In this document: positions 1 to 6,066 of the stretch, piece by piece | Layout of the letters: each line of letters starts with the position of its first letter | Numbering within the stretch: position 1 is the first letter of the stretch | Assembly (NCBI GenBank): GCA_025927935.1 | Contig: JAICKM010000333.1 | Span: 1 to 7,527, forward strand | DNA: 7,527 nucleotides | DNA from: Chloroflexia bacterium | Lineage (GTDB): Bacteria; Chloroflexota; Chloroflexia; QHBQ01; JADMIH01 | Reading direction: 5' to 3' | The notes under the pieces: generated by a model | Databases searched by the model: none | The model's input: only the letters and a program-made list of their open reading frames with translations | What the model was told of the DNA's origin: nothing | Translations under genes and position numbers: made by a program

Positions 1-1
1 G

Positions 2-109
2 GATGTGAGTAACAGCGCGTTGAGCGCGGGCCAGGTGGGCCTGTATGCCTGGGCCGACAGCGGCACCCGCTTCGACAACGTCCGCGTGCAGAGCGCGGCC
101 GCCCGCTAG
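2..109 (+). CDS. 3' end of a gene ending in a LamG/jelly-roll-like domain (5' truncated)
   Basis: An open frame enters from the left edge and ends at TAG 107-109, giving 35 visible residues. They include GQVGLYAWADSG followed by TRFDNVRV. The pattern 'G-x-V-G-L-Y-x-W ... x-F-D-N-V-x-V' is typical of the last beta strands of LamG/concanavalin-like jelly-roll domains, including the DUF1080 (3-keto-disaccharide hydrolase) group, in secreted bacterial proteins. The stop lies 21 bases before the next start on the same strand, so the two genes are probably co-transcribed. No promoter can be seen in the gap. Only the tail is present, so catalytic function, length and export cannot be judged; it could simply be a carbohydrate-binding or adhesive module at the end of a larger surface protein. 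Confidence 0.6.
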   Translation, partial: DVSNSALSAGQVGLYAWADSGTRFDNVRVQSAAAR

Positions 110-112
110 CCT

Positions 113-120
113 AGAGGAGA
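113..120 (+). promoter_or_regulatory. Ribosome binding site of the SLH protein gene
   Basis: AGAGGAGA lies 10 bases before ATG 131. The spacing is slightly long but workable. It supports 131 as the start, as does the signal peptide that begins exactly there. Confidence 0.6.
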
Positions 121-130
121 TCTGCTTTCC

Positions 131-2794
131 ATGAAACGAGTGCTCTCACTAGTCACGGGCTTGTTGGCCGTGCTCTCCCTGGGCGGCGCCACGTTGGCCG
201 CCCCACCTAGCGTGCCGGCTAGCCCCGGCGCCGGCCCGGCCGCGGCCACCTTCCCCAACCCCAAGCGCGCGTCCGCTCCGAACACGGGCACCACCGCCGC
301 CGCCATCGGCGCGCTGAGCAATGGAGCGGTCAGCGTGGGATGGGGGCAGAACAACAGCATCGACCTCAACATAGCTTCCAACACTTCGCTTTTTGGCGAC
401 TTCCTCCCGCCACAGGCACTCGACTCAGCGCCCGGCAAAACCGGCAACATCCGCATCCGTCATGACTCACTGGGCCGGCTACATGCCATCTGGTTCCACG
501 GTAACTCGGATGCGTCAGCCGTTATCTATCATGCGGTAAGGCAACCGGGCAGTAACACCTGGAGCGGCGTTGCACCCATCGGCGTCACAGCGACGGGGAG
601 CGATTCGCCCTATAAAGTCGACGACCTGGCGATTGGGGCCGACAACCGGATCTATGTGGTCTGGGGCAAGAACAATGTCGGCGCGCGGATTACTTCCTCG
701 GCTGACGGTGTAAACTGGACGCCCGCCGAAACGGTGCCGGGGCCATTCACCGGCACCGCCGCCGATTTTGCCATCGGCGTCAGCGCGAACGGCACCATTG
801 TGGTGGGCTGGTTTGAGCGCGAGTCCACCGACATCATCACCCAGATGAAACCACCCGGCGGCGCCTGGAGCGCGCGGACCGACATTTCCGTCCGGCCCGG
901 CGTCAGCGCCCAGAGCTATACTCCCCGCTTCGCGGCCGGGCCGGACGGGGGGCTGCGCGTGATCTGGAACGAAGTGGACCCGAACAACACCGTCTGCGAA
1001 GGCCGCGGCTGCCGCGACGTGTGGTATCGCGAATGGTCGCCCGTCAGCGGGTGGAGTCCCCAGTTGGTGCAACTCTTCAGTACGCCCGGCGAGACCAACG
1101 GCTACAATATCGCGGTCGGCCCCGACGGAGATTCGTATATCACCTTCGACGACGACTCGAATCGCCCCAGCAAGGACGTGACGACCTATTACATGCACGG
1201 GCGCGGCACTAACTTCACCGCACCGGTCGCCGTGGTGCCGCAGTGGGGGTTGGCGAGTTCGCGCTTCCCGGATATCGACGTGAACGGCGGAGCAGCGCAC
1301 TTGGCGCTCAACAGCAATGTGAGCGGCCTCTTCGACCCGTATTACACCTACACGGCGATCAACACTACGCCCCAGCCGACCGCCACTCCACAACCGACCA
1401 ATACCCCGCACGTTTGCATCCCCGGCCAGTTTGACGACGTGCCGGTGGGATCGCCTTTCTACACCTGGATCACTGATCTGGTAGCCCATCACGCGATCTC
1501 CGGCTACAGCGACTGCACCTTCCGGCCCAGCGCCACCATCACGCGCGGGCAGGTCGCCAAAGTGCTCGTCCTGGGCTTTGGCTTGCCGCTGGTGAATCCA
1601 CCGCAGGCGCATTTCTCGGACGTGCCGGTCGGCTCGGCGTTCTATCAGTACGTCGAGACGGCCTTCGCCCGGAACATCATCTCCGGGTACGCCGACGGCA
1701 CCTTCCGTCCGGCCAGTAACGTCACGCGCGGCCAGTTGACCAAGATGGTGTCGCTGGGTCGCGGCTGGCCGCTACTGAACCCGGCCAATCCGACCTTCAC
1801 CGATGTGGGTATCCATGACACGTTCTATACCTACATTGAGACGGCCTATGCCCAGGGCGTGATCTCCGGCTACAGCGACCATACCTTCCGCTCGTCGGCC
1901 ACCGCGACGCGCGGCCAGGGCGCCAAGATCATCGACATCTCGATCACCGCCGGGCCGACGCCGACGCGCGTCCCGCCGACCAACACGCCGGTCCCGCCGA
2001 CCAACACGCCGGTGCCGCCGGCCACGAACACCCCCGTGCCGCAGCCGACCAATACCGTCCCCCCACAGGCGACCAACACACCTATCGGGCCGACGGCCAC
2101 GCCGGTGAACACCAGTACCCCGGCGCCGAGCAACACGCCCACCGACACGCCCACGGTGACAGCCACGCCGACCTCCACCACGCCCACGCCGGTGATCACC
2201 GAGTTTGTGCCCGGCTCGGCGGAGGAGTTCGATACCTACAACCAGATCAATATGACCGGCCAGTACTTCGGCACCATCACCGGGACGGTGACGGTGAACG
2301 ACGTGCTGGCTAGCGTTGATCTCTGGAGTCCTACCCTGATTGTGTTCCGCATGGGGCCGAACACGCCCGCGCGCAACACGACGACAGTGCAGGTGACGAC
2401 GGCCGATAACCTGAGCGCCACCAGCAATCTGTTCCAGGTCTACGCGCGCATCCACCCCTACGTGACCTCGTACACTCCGTCGCAAATCCGGCAGGGCGAT
2501 ACGACGACGCAGGTCACGATGCGCGGCATCCGCTTCGGCGTCAACGGCTCGATTATGCTCGGCGGCACGGCCAATGCCATCATCGACTCGTGGAGCGACA
2601 CGATGATCGTCTTCCGCGCACCCGCCGATACGCCCGCCTTCAGTCCGATTTACGTCCACGTCAACTCGGTGCAGAACGGGCAGTACAAGGAGTACGGCCT
2701 GTTCAGCGTCGTCGGCCCGCCGCTCAGTCCCACGCCGACGCCGGTGGGGGCCACCGCGACGGCGACATCGACACCGATTGCCCTGCGACGCTAG
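131..2794 (+). CDS. Secreted SLH-domain surface protein with N-terminal beta-propeller and C-terminal IPT/TIG repeats
   Basis: An 887-residue exported protein, probably held non-covalently on the cell wall. Residues 1-23/24 form a signal peptide: basic KR, then a hydrophobic stretch, with cleavage near TLA-A. Residues about 55-410 carry seven similar beta motifs at 65, 115, 172, 221, 273, 333 and 386 (such as GRLHAIWF, NRIYVVWGKN, GGLRVIWNE), spaced 49-60 residues apart, which suggests a seven-bladed BNR/sialidase-like propeller. No catalytic residues of a sialidase could be assigned. A short Thr/Pro linker (412-426) precedes three SLH repeats (about 429-490, 491-551, 552-606), each with TRGQ (Arg472, Arg533, Arg594). 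A long Thr/Pro/Asn linker (609-687) leads to two IPT/TIG-like repeats (688-772, 774-862), both containing a W-S-x-T-x-I-V-F-R motif. The tail is again Thr/Pro rich with no LPXTG-like or other sorting signal. Known for the family: SLH triplets bind pyruvylated cell-wall polysaccharide. Ligand of the propeller is unknown. Confidence 0.93.
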   Translation: MKRVLSLVTGLLAVLSLGGATLAAPPSVPASPGAGPAAATFPNPKRASAPNTGTTAAAIGALSNGAVSVGWGQNNSIDLNIASNTSLFGDFLPPQALDSAPGKTGNIRIRHDSLGRLHAIWFHGNSDASAVIYHAVRQPGSNTWSGVAPIGVTATGSDSPYKVDDLAIGADNRIYVVWGKNNVGARITSSADGVNWTPAETVPGPFTGTAADFAIGVSANGTIVVGWFERESTDIITQMKPPGGAWSARTDISVRPGVSAQSYTPRFAAGPDGGLRVIWNEVDPNNTVCEGRGCRDVWYREWSPVSGWSPQLVQLFSTPGETNGYNIAVGPDGDSYITFDDDSNRPSKDVTTYYMHGRGTNFTAPVAVVPQWGLASSRFPDIDVNGGAAHLALNSNVSGLFDPYYTYTAINTTPQPTATPQPTNTPHVCIPGQFDDVPVGSPFYTWITDLVAHHAISGYSDCTFRPSATITRGQVAKVLVLGFGLPLVNPPQAHFSDVPVGSAFYQYVETAFARNIISGYADGTFRPASNVTRGQLTKMVSLGRGWPLLNPANPTFTDVGIHDTFYTYIETAYAQGVISGYSDHTFRSSATATRGQGAKIIDISITAGPTPTRVPPTNTPVPPTNTPVPPATNTPVPQPTNTVPPQATNTPIGPTATPVNTSTPAPSNTPTDTPTVTATPTSTTPTPVITEFVPGSAEEFDTYNQINMTGQYFGTITGTVTVNDVLASVDLWSPTLIVFRMGPNTPARNTTTVQVTTADNLSATSNLFQVYARIHPYVTSYTPSQIRQGDTTTQVTMRGIRFGVNGSIMLGGTANAIIDSWSDTMIVFRAPADTPAFSPIYVHVNSVQNGQYKEYGLFSVVGPPLSPTPTPVGATATATSTPIALRR
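1415..1948 (+). other. Triple SLH (S-layer homology) region within the surface protein
   Basis: Three tandem SLH repeats cover residues about 429-606. Shared landmarks are F-x-D-V, F-Y-x-x-I/V, I-S-G-Y-x-D-x-T-F-R and T-R-G-Q. The DNA repeats too: ATCTCCGGCTACAGCGAC occurs in repeat 1 and again in repeat 3, with a close variant in repeat 2. Repeat 1 has Cys429 and Cys462, the second replacing the usual Gly of GYSDGTF, and these could form a disulfide outside the cell. Repeat 3 is degenerate: Ser588 replaces the Pro of FRP, Ala592 sits before TRGQ where Ile/Val is normal, and Gly597 follows it. The wall-binding Arg is retained in all three. The triplet is in the middle of the chain rather than at an end. 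Confidence 0.9.
1970..2011 (+). repeat. Perfect 21-base tandem repeat in the Thr/Pro linker
   Basis: Two identical 21-base units (1970-1990 and 1991-2011) each encode VPPTNTP. A third, imperfect unit with one inserted codon follows and encodes VPPATNTP. The repeat is in frame, so gain or loss of a unit would change linker length without breaking the protein. Confidence 0.85.
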
Positions 2795-2818
2795 ACCGCG
2801 CCGCTTGGTCGATTCGCG

Positions 2819-2859
2819 GCGCCGGGCTGCTGTTGCCAGCAGCCCGGCGCTTACTTTTT
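2819..2859 (+). terminator. Strong intrinsic terminator after the SLH protein gene
   Basis: A perfect 14-base-pair GC-rich stem has arms at 2819-2832 and 2837-2850 closed by a TTGC loop. It is followed by TTACTTTTT on the plus strand (2851-2859). It begins 24 bases after the stop at 2794. The T tract follows only the plus-strand side, so it ends rightward transcripts and separates the surface protein gene from the acyltransferase operon. Confidence 0.9.
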
Positions 2860-2872
2860 ACCGGGCATAATC

Positions 2873-2902
2873 TGGACATGGCCCGGCGCGGTCGGGTATA
2901 AT
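2873..2902 (+). promoter_or_regulatory. Housekeeping-sigma-type promoter of the acyltransferase operon
   Basis: TGGACA at 2873-2878 matches the TTGACA -35 box at five of six bases. After 18 bases comes a perfect TATAAT -10 box at 2897-2902. Transcription would begin near 2909, leaving a leader of about 28 bases before ATG 2937. The promoter lies just after the terminator of the preceding gene, as expected for a separate transcription unit. Activity is inferred from consensus only. Confidence 0.75.
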
Positions 2903-2917
2903 GGGAGGATTCAGCGC

Positions 2918-2923
2918 AAGGAG
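2918..2923 (+). promoter_or_regulatory. Ribosome binding site that decides the MBOAT start
   Basis: AAGGAG lies 13 bases before ATG 2937, a rather long gap, with no other in-frame start between. The upstream in-frame ATG at 2901 overlaps the -10 box and would lie before the predicted transcript start, so it cannot be used from this promoter. Confidence 0.55.
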
Positions 2924-2936
2924 TCCCGGTTGCCGG

Positions 2937-4382
2937 ATGTTATTTAATAGTATTTATTACGCGTTTTTCCTGCCCGTGGTCCTGGCCCTTTACTGGGCCG
3001 TCCCACGCCGGGTGCGCTACCCCCTCTTGCTCGTCGCCAGCTACCTGTTCTACATGAACTGGTTCCCGATCTATATCGGGCTGATCCTGGCGCTCACCGT
3101 GGTCAATTACGGCTTTGGCTTTCTCATCGCCCGGCAGCGCAGCCGCGCCTGGCTAGCCCTGGCCGTCGCCGTGGACCTCGGCGTGCTGGGCTATTTCAAG
3201 TACGCCAACTTCTTCATCGGCACGGCGCGCGATCTGGGAGTGGACATTCCCACCGCGAGTATCCTGCTGCCGCTAGGCATCTCGTTCTTCACCTTCGAGT
3301 TCATTCATTATGTGGTCGATGTCTGGCGGGGCAGCCCCCCCGTGCGCAACTTCGTCCACTTCGCCCTGTTCGCCGCCTTCTTCCCCACGCAGATCGCCGG
3401 GCCGATCAAGCGCTTCCAGGCATTCGTCCACCAGGTCGAGGAGTATCCGCGCTTTAACGCGGCGCTGGCAATCGACGGCGTGCATCTGATCGCCCGCGGG
3501 ATGATCAAGAAGGCCATCCTGGCCGACAACCTGGCCCGCATCGCCAACCAGGGCTTCGATCACCCGCTGACACTCAGCACGGCCAGTTCCTGGCTGGCCG
3601 TCTACGCCTTCGCGTTCCAGATTTTCTTCGACTTTTCGGGCTACACCGACATCGGGCGGGGATCGGCGCAGTTGTTCGGCTTCACCGTGCCGGAGAACTT
3701 CGCCGCGCCCTACCTGTCCCGCAACCTGTCCGATTTCTGGCGGCGCTGGCATATGTCGCTGTCGTCGTGGCTGCGCGACTATCTGTTCATCCCGCTGGGC
3801 GGCTCGCGTGGCTCGAAGCTGCAAACGTATCGCAACCTGTTCCTGACCATGGCCCTGGGCGGCATGTGGCACGGCGCGGCCTGGCATTTCCTGGTCTGGG
3901 GGTCGTTCCAGGGTGTGGGGCTGGCGGGGCTGCGCTGGCTGGGCGACCGGGGTATCGTGCCGCGCAAGGGCGATCCCTTCCCCGGCGAGGCGCCACCACC
4001 GAGCCGCCTCGCCCGCTGGCGCGATCCCGTCTGGACGCTGCTGGCCGTGGCGCTCACGTTCCAGTTCACCTGCATCGGCTGGGTGCTGTTCCGCGCCAAT
4101 ACCCTGGAGGCGGCCGGGCAGATGTTCAGCCGCATGTTCCTGCCCGTGCGCGGCGAGGCGGTCTACAGCCAGAACGACATTACGCTGGTGATCGCCGTCG
4201 TGATCGGCTATTTCGCCCTGGTGGGCGGGGCCGGGTGGCTGCAACGCACTCTGTCGGGCGCGCGCTGGAGCGCAATTCAGCGCACCGCCTGGAATCTGCG
4301 GCCGGTCCTATATGCCGCGGCGCTCGTCTGGATGGTCGTATTCCCGGCGGACGCGCAGCGCTTTATCTATTTCCAGTTCTAG
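2937..4382 (+). CDS. MBOAT family membrane O-acyltransferase (AlgI/DltB/PatA type)
   Basis: A 481-residue polytopic membrane protein that, by family, takes an acyl group (usually acetyl) from a cytoplasmic donor and passes it across the membrane for O-acylation of an exported glycan or wall polymer. The N-terminus MLFNSIYYAFFLPVVL matches AlgI-type starts and fixes the start at 2937 rather than at ATG 2901. Family landmarks in order are PLGISFFTFEF from residue 112, a FPTQIAGPIKRF block, DFSGYTDIGRG from 232, DFWRRWHMSLSSWLRDYLF with His272, IPLGGSRG, and GMWHGAAWH with the expected catalytic His312. WVLFRANT and a terminal FIYFQF are also typical. Roughly ten membrane segments are apparent. 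Length is slightly under the usual 500 or so. The next gene starts 16 bases downstream and encodes the expected SGNH partner. The acceptor polymer cannot be told from sequence; alginate is unlikely because no alginate genes are present. Confidence 0.95.
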   Translation: MLFNSIYYAFFLPVVLALYWAVPRRVRYPLLLVASYLFYMNWFPIYIGLILALTVVNYGFGFLIARQRSRAWLALAVAVDLGVLGYFKYANFFIGTARDLGVDIPTASILLPLGISFFTFEFIHYVVDVWRGSPPVRNFVHFALFAAFFPTQIAGPIKRFQAFVHQVEEYPRFNAALAIDGVHLIARGMIKKAILADNLARIANQGFDHPLTLSTASSWLAVYAFAFQIFFDFSGYTDIGRGSAQLFGFTVPENFAAPYLSRNLSDFWRRWHMSLSSWLRDYLFIPLGGSRGSKLQTYRNLFLTMALGGMWHGAAWHFLVWGSFQGVGLAGLRWLGDRGIVPRKGDPFPGEAPPPSRLARWRDPVWTLLAVALTFQFTCIGWVLFRANTLEAAGQMFSRMFLPVRGEAVYSQNDITLVIAVVIGYFALVGGAGWLQRTLSGARWSAIQRTAWNLRPVLYAAALVWMVVFPADAQRFIYFQF

Positions 4383-4398
4383 AGGACACCGTAGCATC

Positions 4399-5511
4399 AT
4401 GGCCGGTTTGATCGAGACAACCGAAACGCCCCCCGCCGCCCCGGAACGCGCTGCCGGCGGCTGGAGTATCGTGCGCCGCCGGCTCCTGCCGCAGGCGCTG
4501 GTGGTGCTGGCCCTGCTGATCGTCGTCGATGTGGTGGTAGCCCTGGGGGTCGAGCCGTTGTCCCTGTTCGATAAAAGCTCGAAAGCCTCGACCGCTATCG
4601 GCCGTGTCGCCCTCTATCACGGCTTTCCCACGACGCCCGACGTGATCCTGATGGGCAACTCGCGCGTGCAGGCCGGACTCGACCCGTCGCTGCTCGTGCA
4701 CCGGGCGGCAGACCAGTTCCAGCAGCCGGTCAGTGTCCTGAACCTGGGCCTGGTGGGCGGCACGCCCCAGCCCAACTACTGGCTGCTCAAGAACATCATT
4801 CAATCAAATAAGCAACCTAAGCTGATCATCTACGGGGCCACCGAATTCGAGTTCAATCCCAACTCCAAAGTCGAGCGTTGGAACTATGCCGACGAATTGG
4901 CGACGCTGGGCGATTACGGCGACATCTTCCCGGACATGAGCCAGCACATCGACATGCAGCTCAACTTCCTGATTGGCCGGGTCTGGCAGCTCTACCGCTA
5001 CCGCAACGCGCTCAACATCCTGATCCCCGATACACTCTATCCCGACGGCACCGCCACGTCCGACGCGCCGGTCGAAGACGCCCTGGGCTTTATCCCCATC
5101 AACCACGTCATGAACTCGATTGACGTGCGCAAGATGCGCTATACCTATCTGGAAGATCCCGGCTACGTGCGGAACTACACGGTGCAGGGCTATGAGGCCG
5201 ACCGCTTCGAGCAACTGCTGCAACTGGCCCAGGCCCGCGGCATCCGCATGATCGTGATCAACATGCCGATCACGCGCGTCCACGAGACCTTCCTGCCCCC
5301 CGGCGGCTACGATTCCTACCGCAACTACCTGAAGACGATCACGGCCAAGTACGGGGTGGAATTCGTGGACTATAACAACCATGACCTGTGGACCGAGCCG
5401 GACGACTTCGCCGACACGCACCACATGAACCGCGTGGGCGCCAAAAAGCTATCGCAACTGGTCAGCCAGCAAGTGGTGATCCCCGCGTTGCGGGAGTTGG
5501 GCTGGAAGTAA
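4399..5511 (+). CDS. Membrane-anchored SGNH-hydrolase-like O-acetyltransferase partner (AlgJ/AlgX/DltD/PatB-like role)
   Basis: A 370-residue protein with one N-terminal membrane segment (about 29-51) preceded by Arg26-Arg28, which places the rest of the chain outside the membrane. The catalytic signature is of the SGNH type: VILMGNSRVQAGLD with nucleophile Ser88, a GLVGGTPQPNYW block that may supply the oxyanion hole, and ADTHHMNRVGA near the end with Asp339 and His342 in the D-x-x-H arrangement. MBOAT proteins work with such partners, which place the acyl group on the polymer outside the cell. Start 4399 is chosen because it follows an AGAGGA site (4381-4386); the frame is open further upstream to ATG 4312, but that would overlap the MBOAT gene by 71 bases and add a non-membrane, Arg/Ser-rich leader. 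The 16-base gap indicates one operon. Overall similarity to named families is weak, so the partner role rests on motifs and context. Confidence 0.85.
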   Translation: MAGLIETTETPPAAPERAAGGWSIVRRRLLPQALVVLALLIVVDVVVALGVEPLSLFDKSSKASTAIGRVALYHGFPTTPDVILMGNSRVQAGLDPSLLVHRAADQFQQPVSVLNLGLVGGTPQPNYWLLKNIIQSNKQPKLIIYGATEFEFNPNSKVERWNYADELATLGDYGDIFPDMSQHIDMQLNFLIGRVWQLYRYRNALNILIPDTLYPDGTATSDAPVEDALGFIPINHVMNSIDVRKMRYTYLEDPGYVRNYTVQGYEADRFEQLLQLAQARGIRMIVINMPITRVHETFLPPGGYDSYRNYLKTITAKYGVEFVDYNNHDLWTEPDDFADTHHMNRVGAKKLSQLVSQQVVIPALRELGWK

Positions 5512-5533
5512 TCACCCGCCGAGGCGGAATCCC

Positions 5534-5947
5534 TCAGCCTACCTGGCCGGTGATGCTGTTCACGTCGAGGTAGAGGCGTTCGCCGAGGATTTCGCCGTTG
5601 CGGAAGGGGAAGTAGATCACCAGGTCGAATTCGATGTGGCGCCCGCTGGGAGGGATGCCGAACAGCGGCCCGGTGTGCGTGCCACGTACATGCGACTCCT
5701 CGACCACGTAATGCTCGTCGGCTACCCGCGAGCGCAGGTCCAGCTTCACGTCGGGCAGCGCCGTCCACAGGCCCTGGTAGAACTCGCGGATCTCGTCCTT
5801 GCCGTGCCAGAACTTCTTCAGCGGCACGATCTCGTAGACCGCGTCGTCGGCCAGGGTGGCGATCAGCCGGTCCAGATCGCGGCGGTTCTCGGCCAGCACA
5901 TGCTCCAGCCAGCGGCGAATATTGCGCTCGGTCACGGTCATCGACAT
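5534..5947 (-). CDS. SnoaL-like / NTF2-fold protein
   Basis: A 137-residue soluble protein of the SnoaL-like (NTF2, cystatin-like fold) superfamily. It starts with an amphipathic helix region (ERNIRRWLEHVLAENRRDLD), then LADDAVYEIVP, a KDEIREFYQGLW helix, and the characteristic GPLFGIPPSGRHIEFD stretch followed by FRNGEILGERLYLD and a terminal TGQVG. Members bind small hydrophobic ligands; some are polyketide cyclases or steroid isomerases, but most have no known reaction. Asp and His residues are present, yet no catalytic set can be assigned. ATG 5947 has a good AAAGGAG site 7 bases away and its own promoter. It converges with the SGNH gene, with only 22 bases between stops. No functional link with either neighbour is visible. 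Confidence 0.85.
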   Translation of the reverse strand: MSMTVTERNIRRWLEHVLAENRRDLDRLIATLADDAVYEIVPLKKFWHGKDEIREFYQGLWTALPDVKLDLRSRVADEHYVVEESHVRGTHTGPLFGIPPSGRHIEFDLVIYFPFRNGEILGERLYLDVNSITGQVG

Positions 5948-5954
5948 GGGATAG

Positions 5955-5961
5955 CTCCTTT
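5955..5961 (-). promoter_or_regulatory. Ribosome binding site of the SnoaL-like gene
   Basis: AAAGGAG on the minus strand ends 7 bases before ATG 5947. This is the best Shine-Dalgarno site in the window and fixes the start at the first of two nearby Met codons (MSM). Confidence 0.85.
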
Positions 5962-5991
5962 GCTAAGGCCCAGGCGGCAGTTTGCGCCCGC

Positions 5992-6020
5992 ATTATAAGC
6001 CGCGACCCAGAACACGTCAA
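5992..6020 (-). promoter_or_regulatory. Near-consensus housekeeping promoter of the SnoaL-like gene
   Basis: On the minus strand, TTGACG (6015-6020, five of six to TTGACA), a 17-base spacer and a perfect TATAAT (5992-5997) are in ideal register. Transcription should begin near 5985, giving a leader of about 38 bases. This predicts expression separate from the upstream glycosyltransferase gene, although no terminator is seen between them. Confidence 0.8.
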
Positions 6021-6066
6021 CACGGCACGGCAACGCCGCACCCCGGCCCAGATCCATGCGCCCCGA

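Noticed and set aside
515..1612. A 365-codon minus-strand open frame opposite the propeller
   Set aside because: No domain or start signals; the plus-strand frame has a signal peptide, blade repeats and SLH domains.
1415..1948. The repeated DNA in the SLH region as a CRISPR-like or mobile repeat
   Set aside because: The spacing and reading frame match duplicated SLH protein domains; the repeats are imperfect and fully coding.
1772..2659. A 295-codon minus-strand open frame opposite the SLH/linker region
   Set aside because: Its translation is Arg/Gly/His/Val-rich low-complexity sequence arising from the GC-rich repeated codons on the plus strand, where SLH and IPT motifs are clear.
2866..2871. 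CATAAT as a second -10 box upstream of the acyltransferase operon
   Set aside because: The matching -35 position falls in the GC-rich terminator arm and has no TTGACA-like sequence.
3273..4244. A 323-codon minus-strand open frame opposite the MBOAT gene
   Set aside because: The plus-strand frame contains all MBOAT motifs; the opposite frame shows no recognisable domain and is a normal high-GC shadow.
4312..4398. Upstream extension of the SGNH gene to ATG 4312
   Set aside because: It would overlap the MBOAT coding region by 71 bases, lacks a better ribosome site, and adds a Ser/Arg-rich segment before a membrane anchor that is already properly placed with start 4399.
6028..6038. Small inverted repeat after the glycosyltransferase gene as a terminator
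   Set aside because: Only a 4-base-pair stem with a 3-base loop and no T tract on the minus strand.
5370..6041. A 223-codon minus-strand frame covering the SnoaL-like gene in another frame
   Set aside because: Arg/Ala/Pro-rich with no family motifs, and it would start upstream of the identified -35 box; the SnoaL-like frame has the motifs, promoter and ribosome site.
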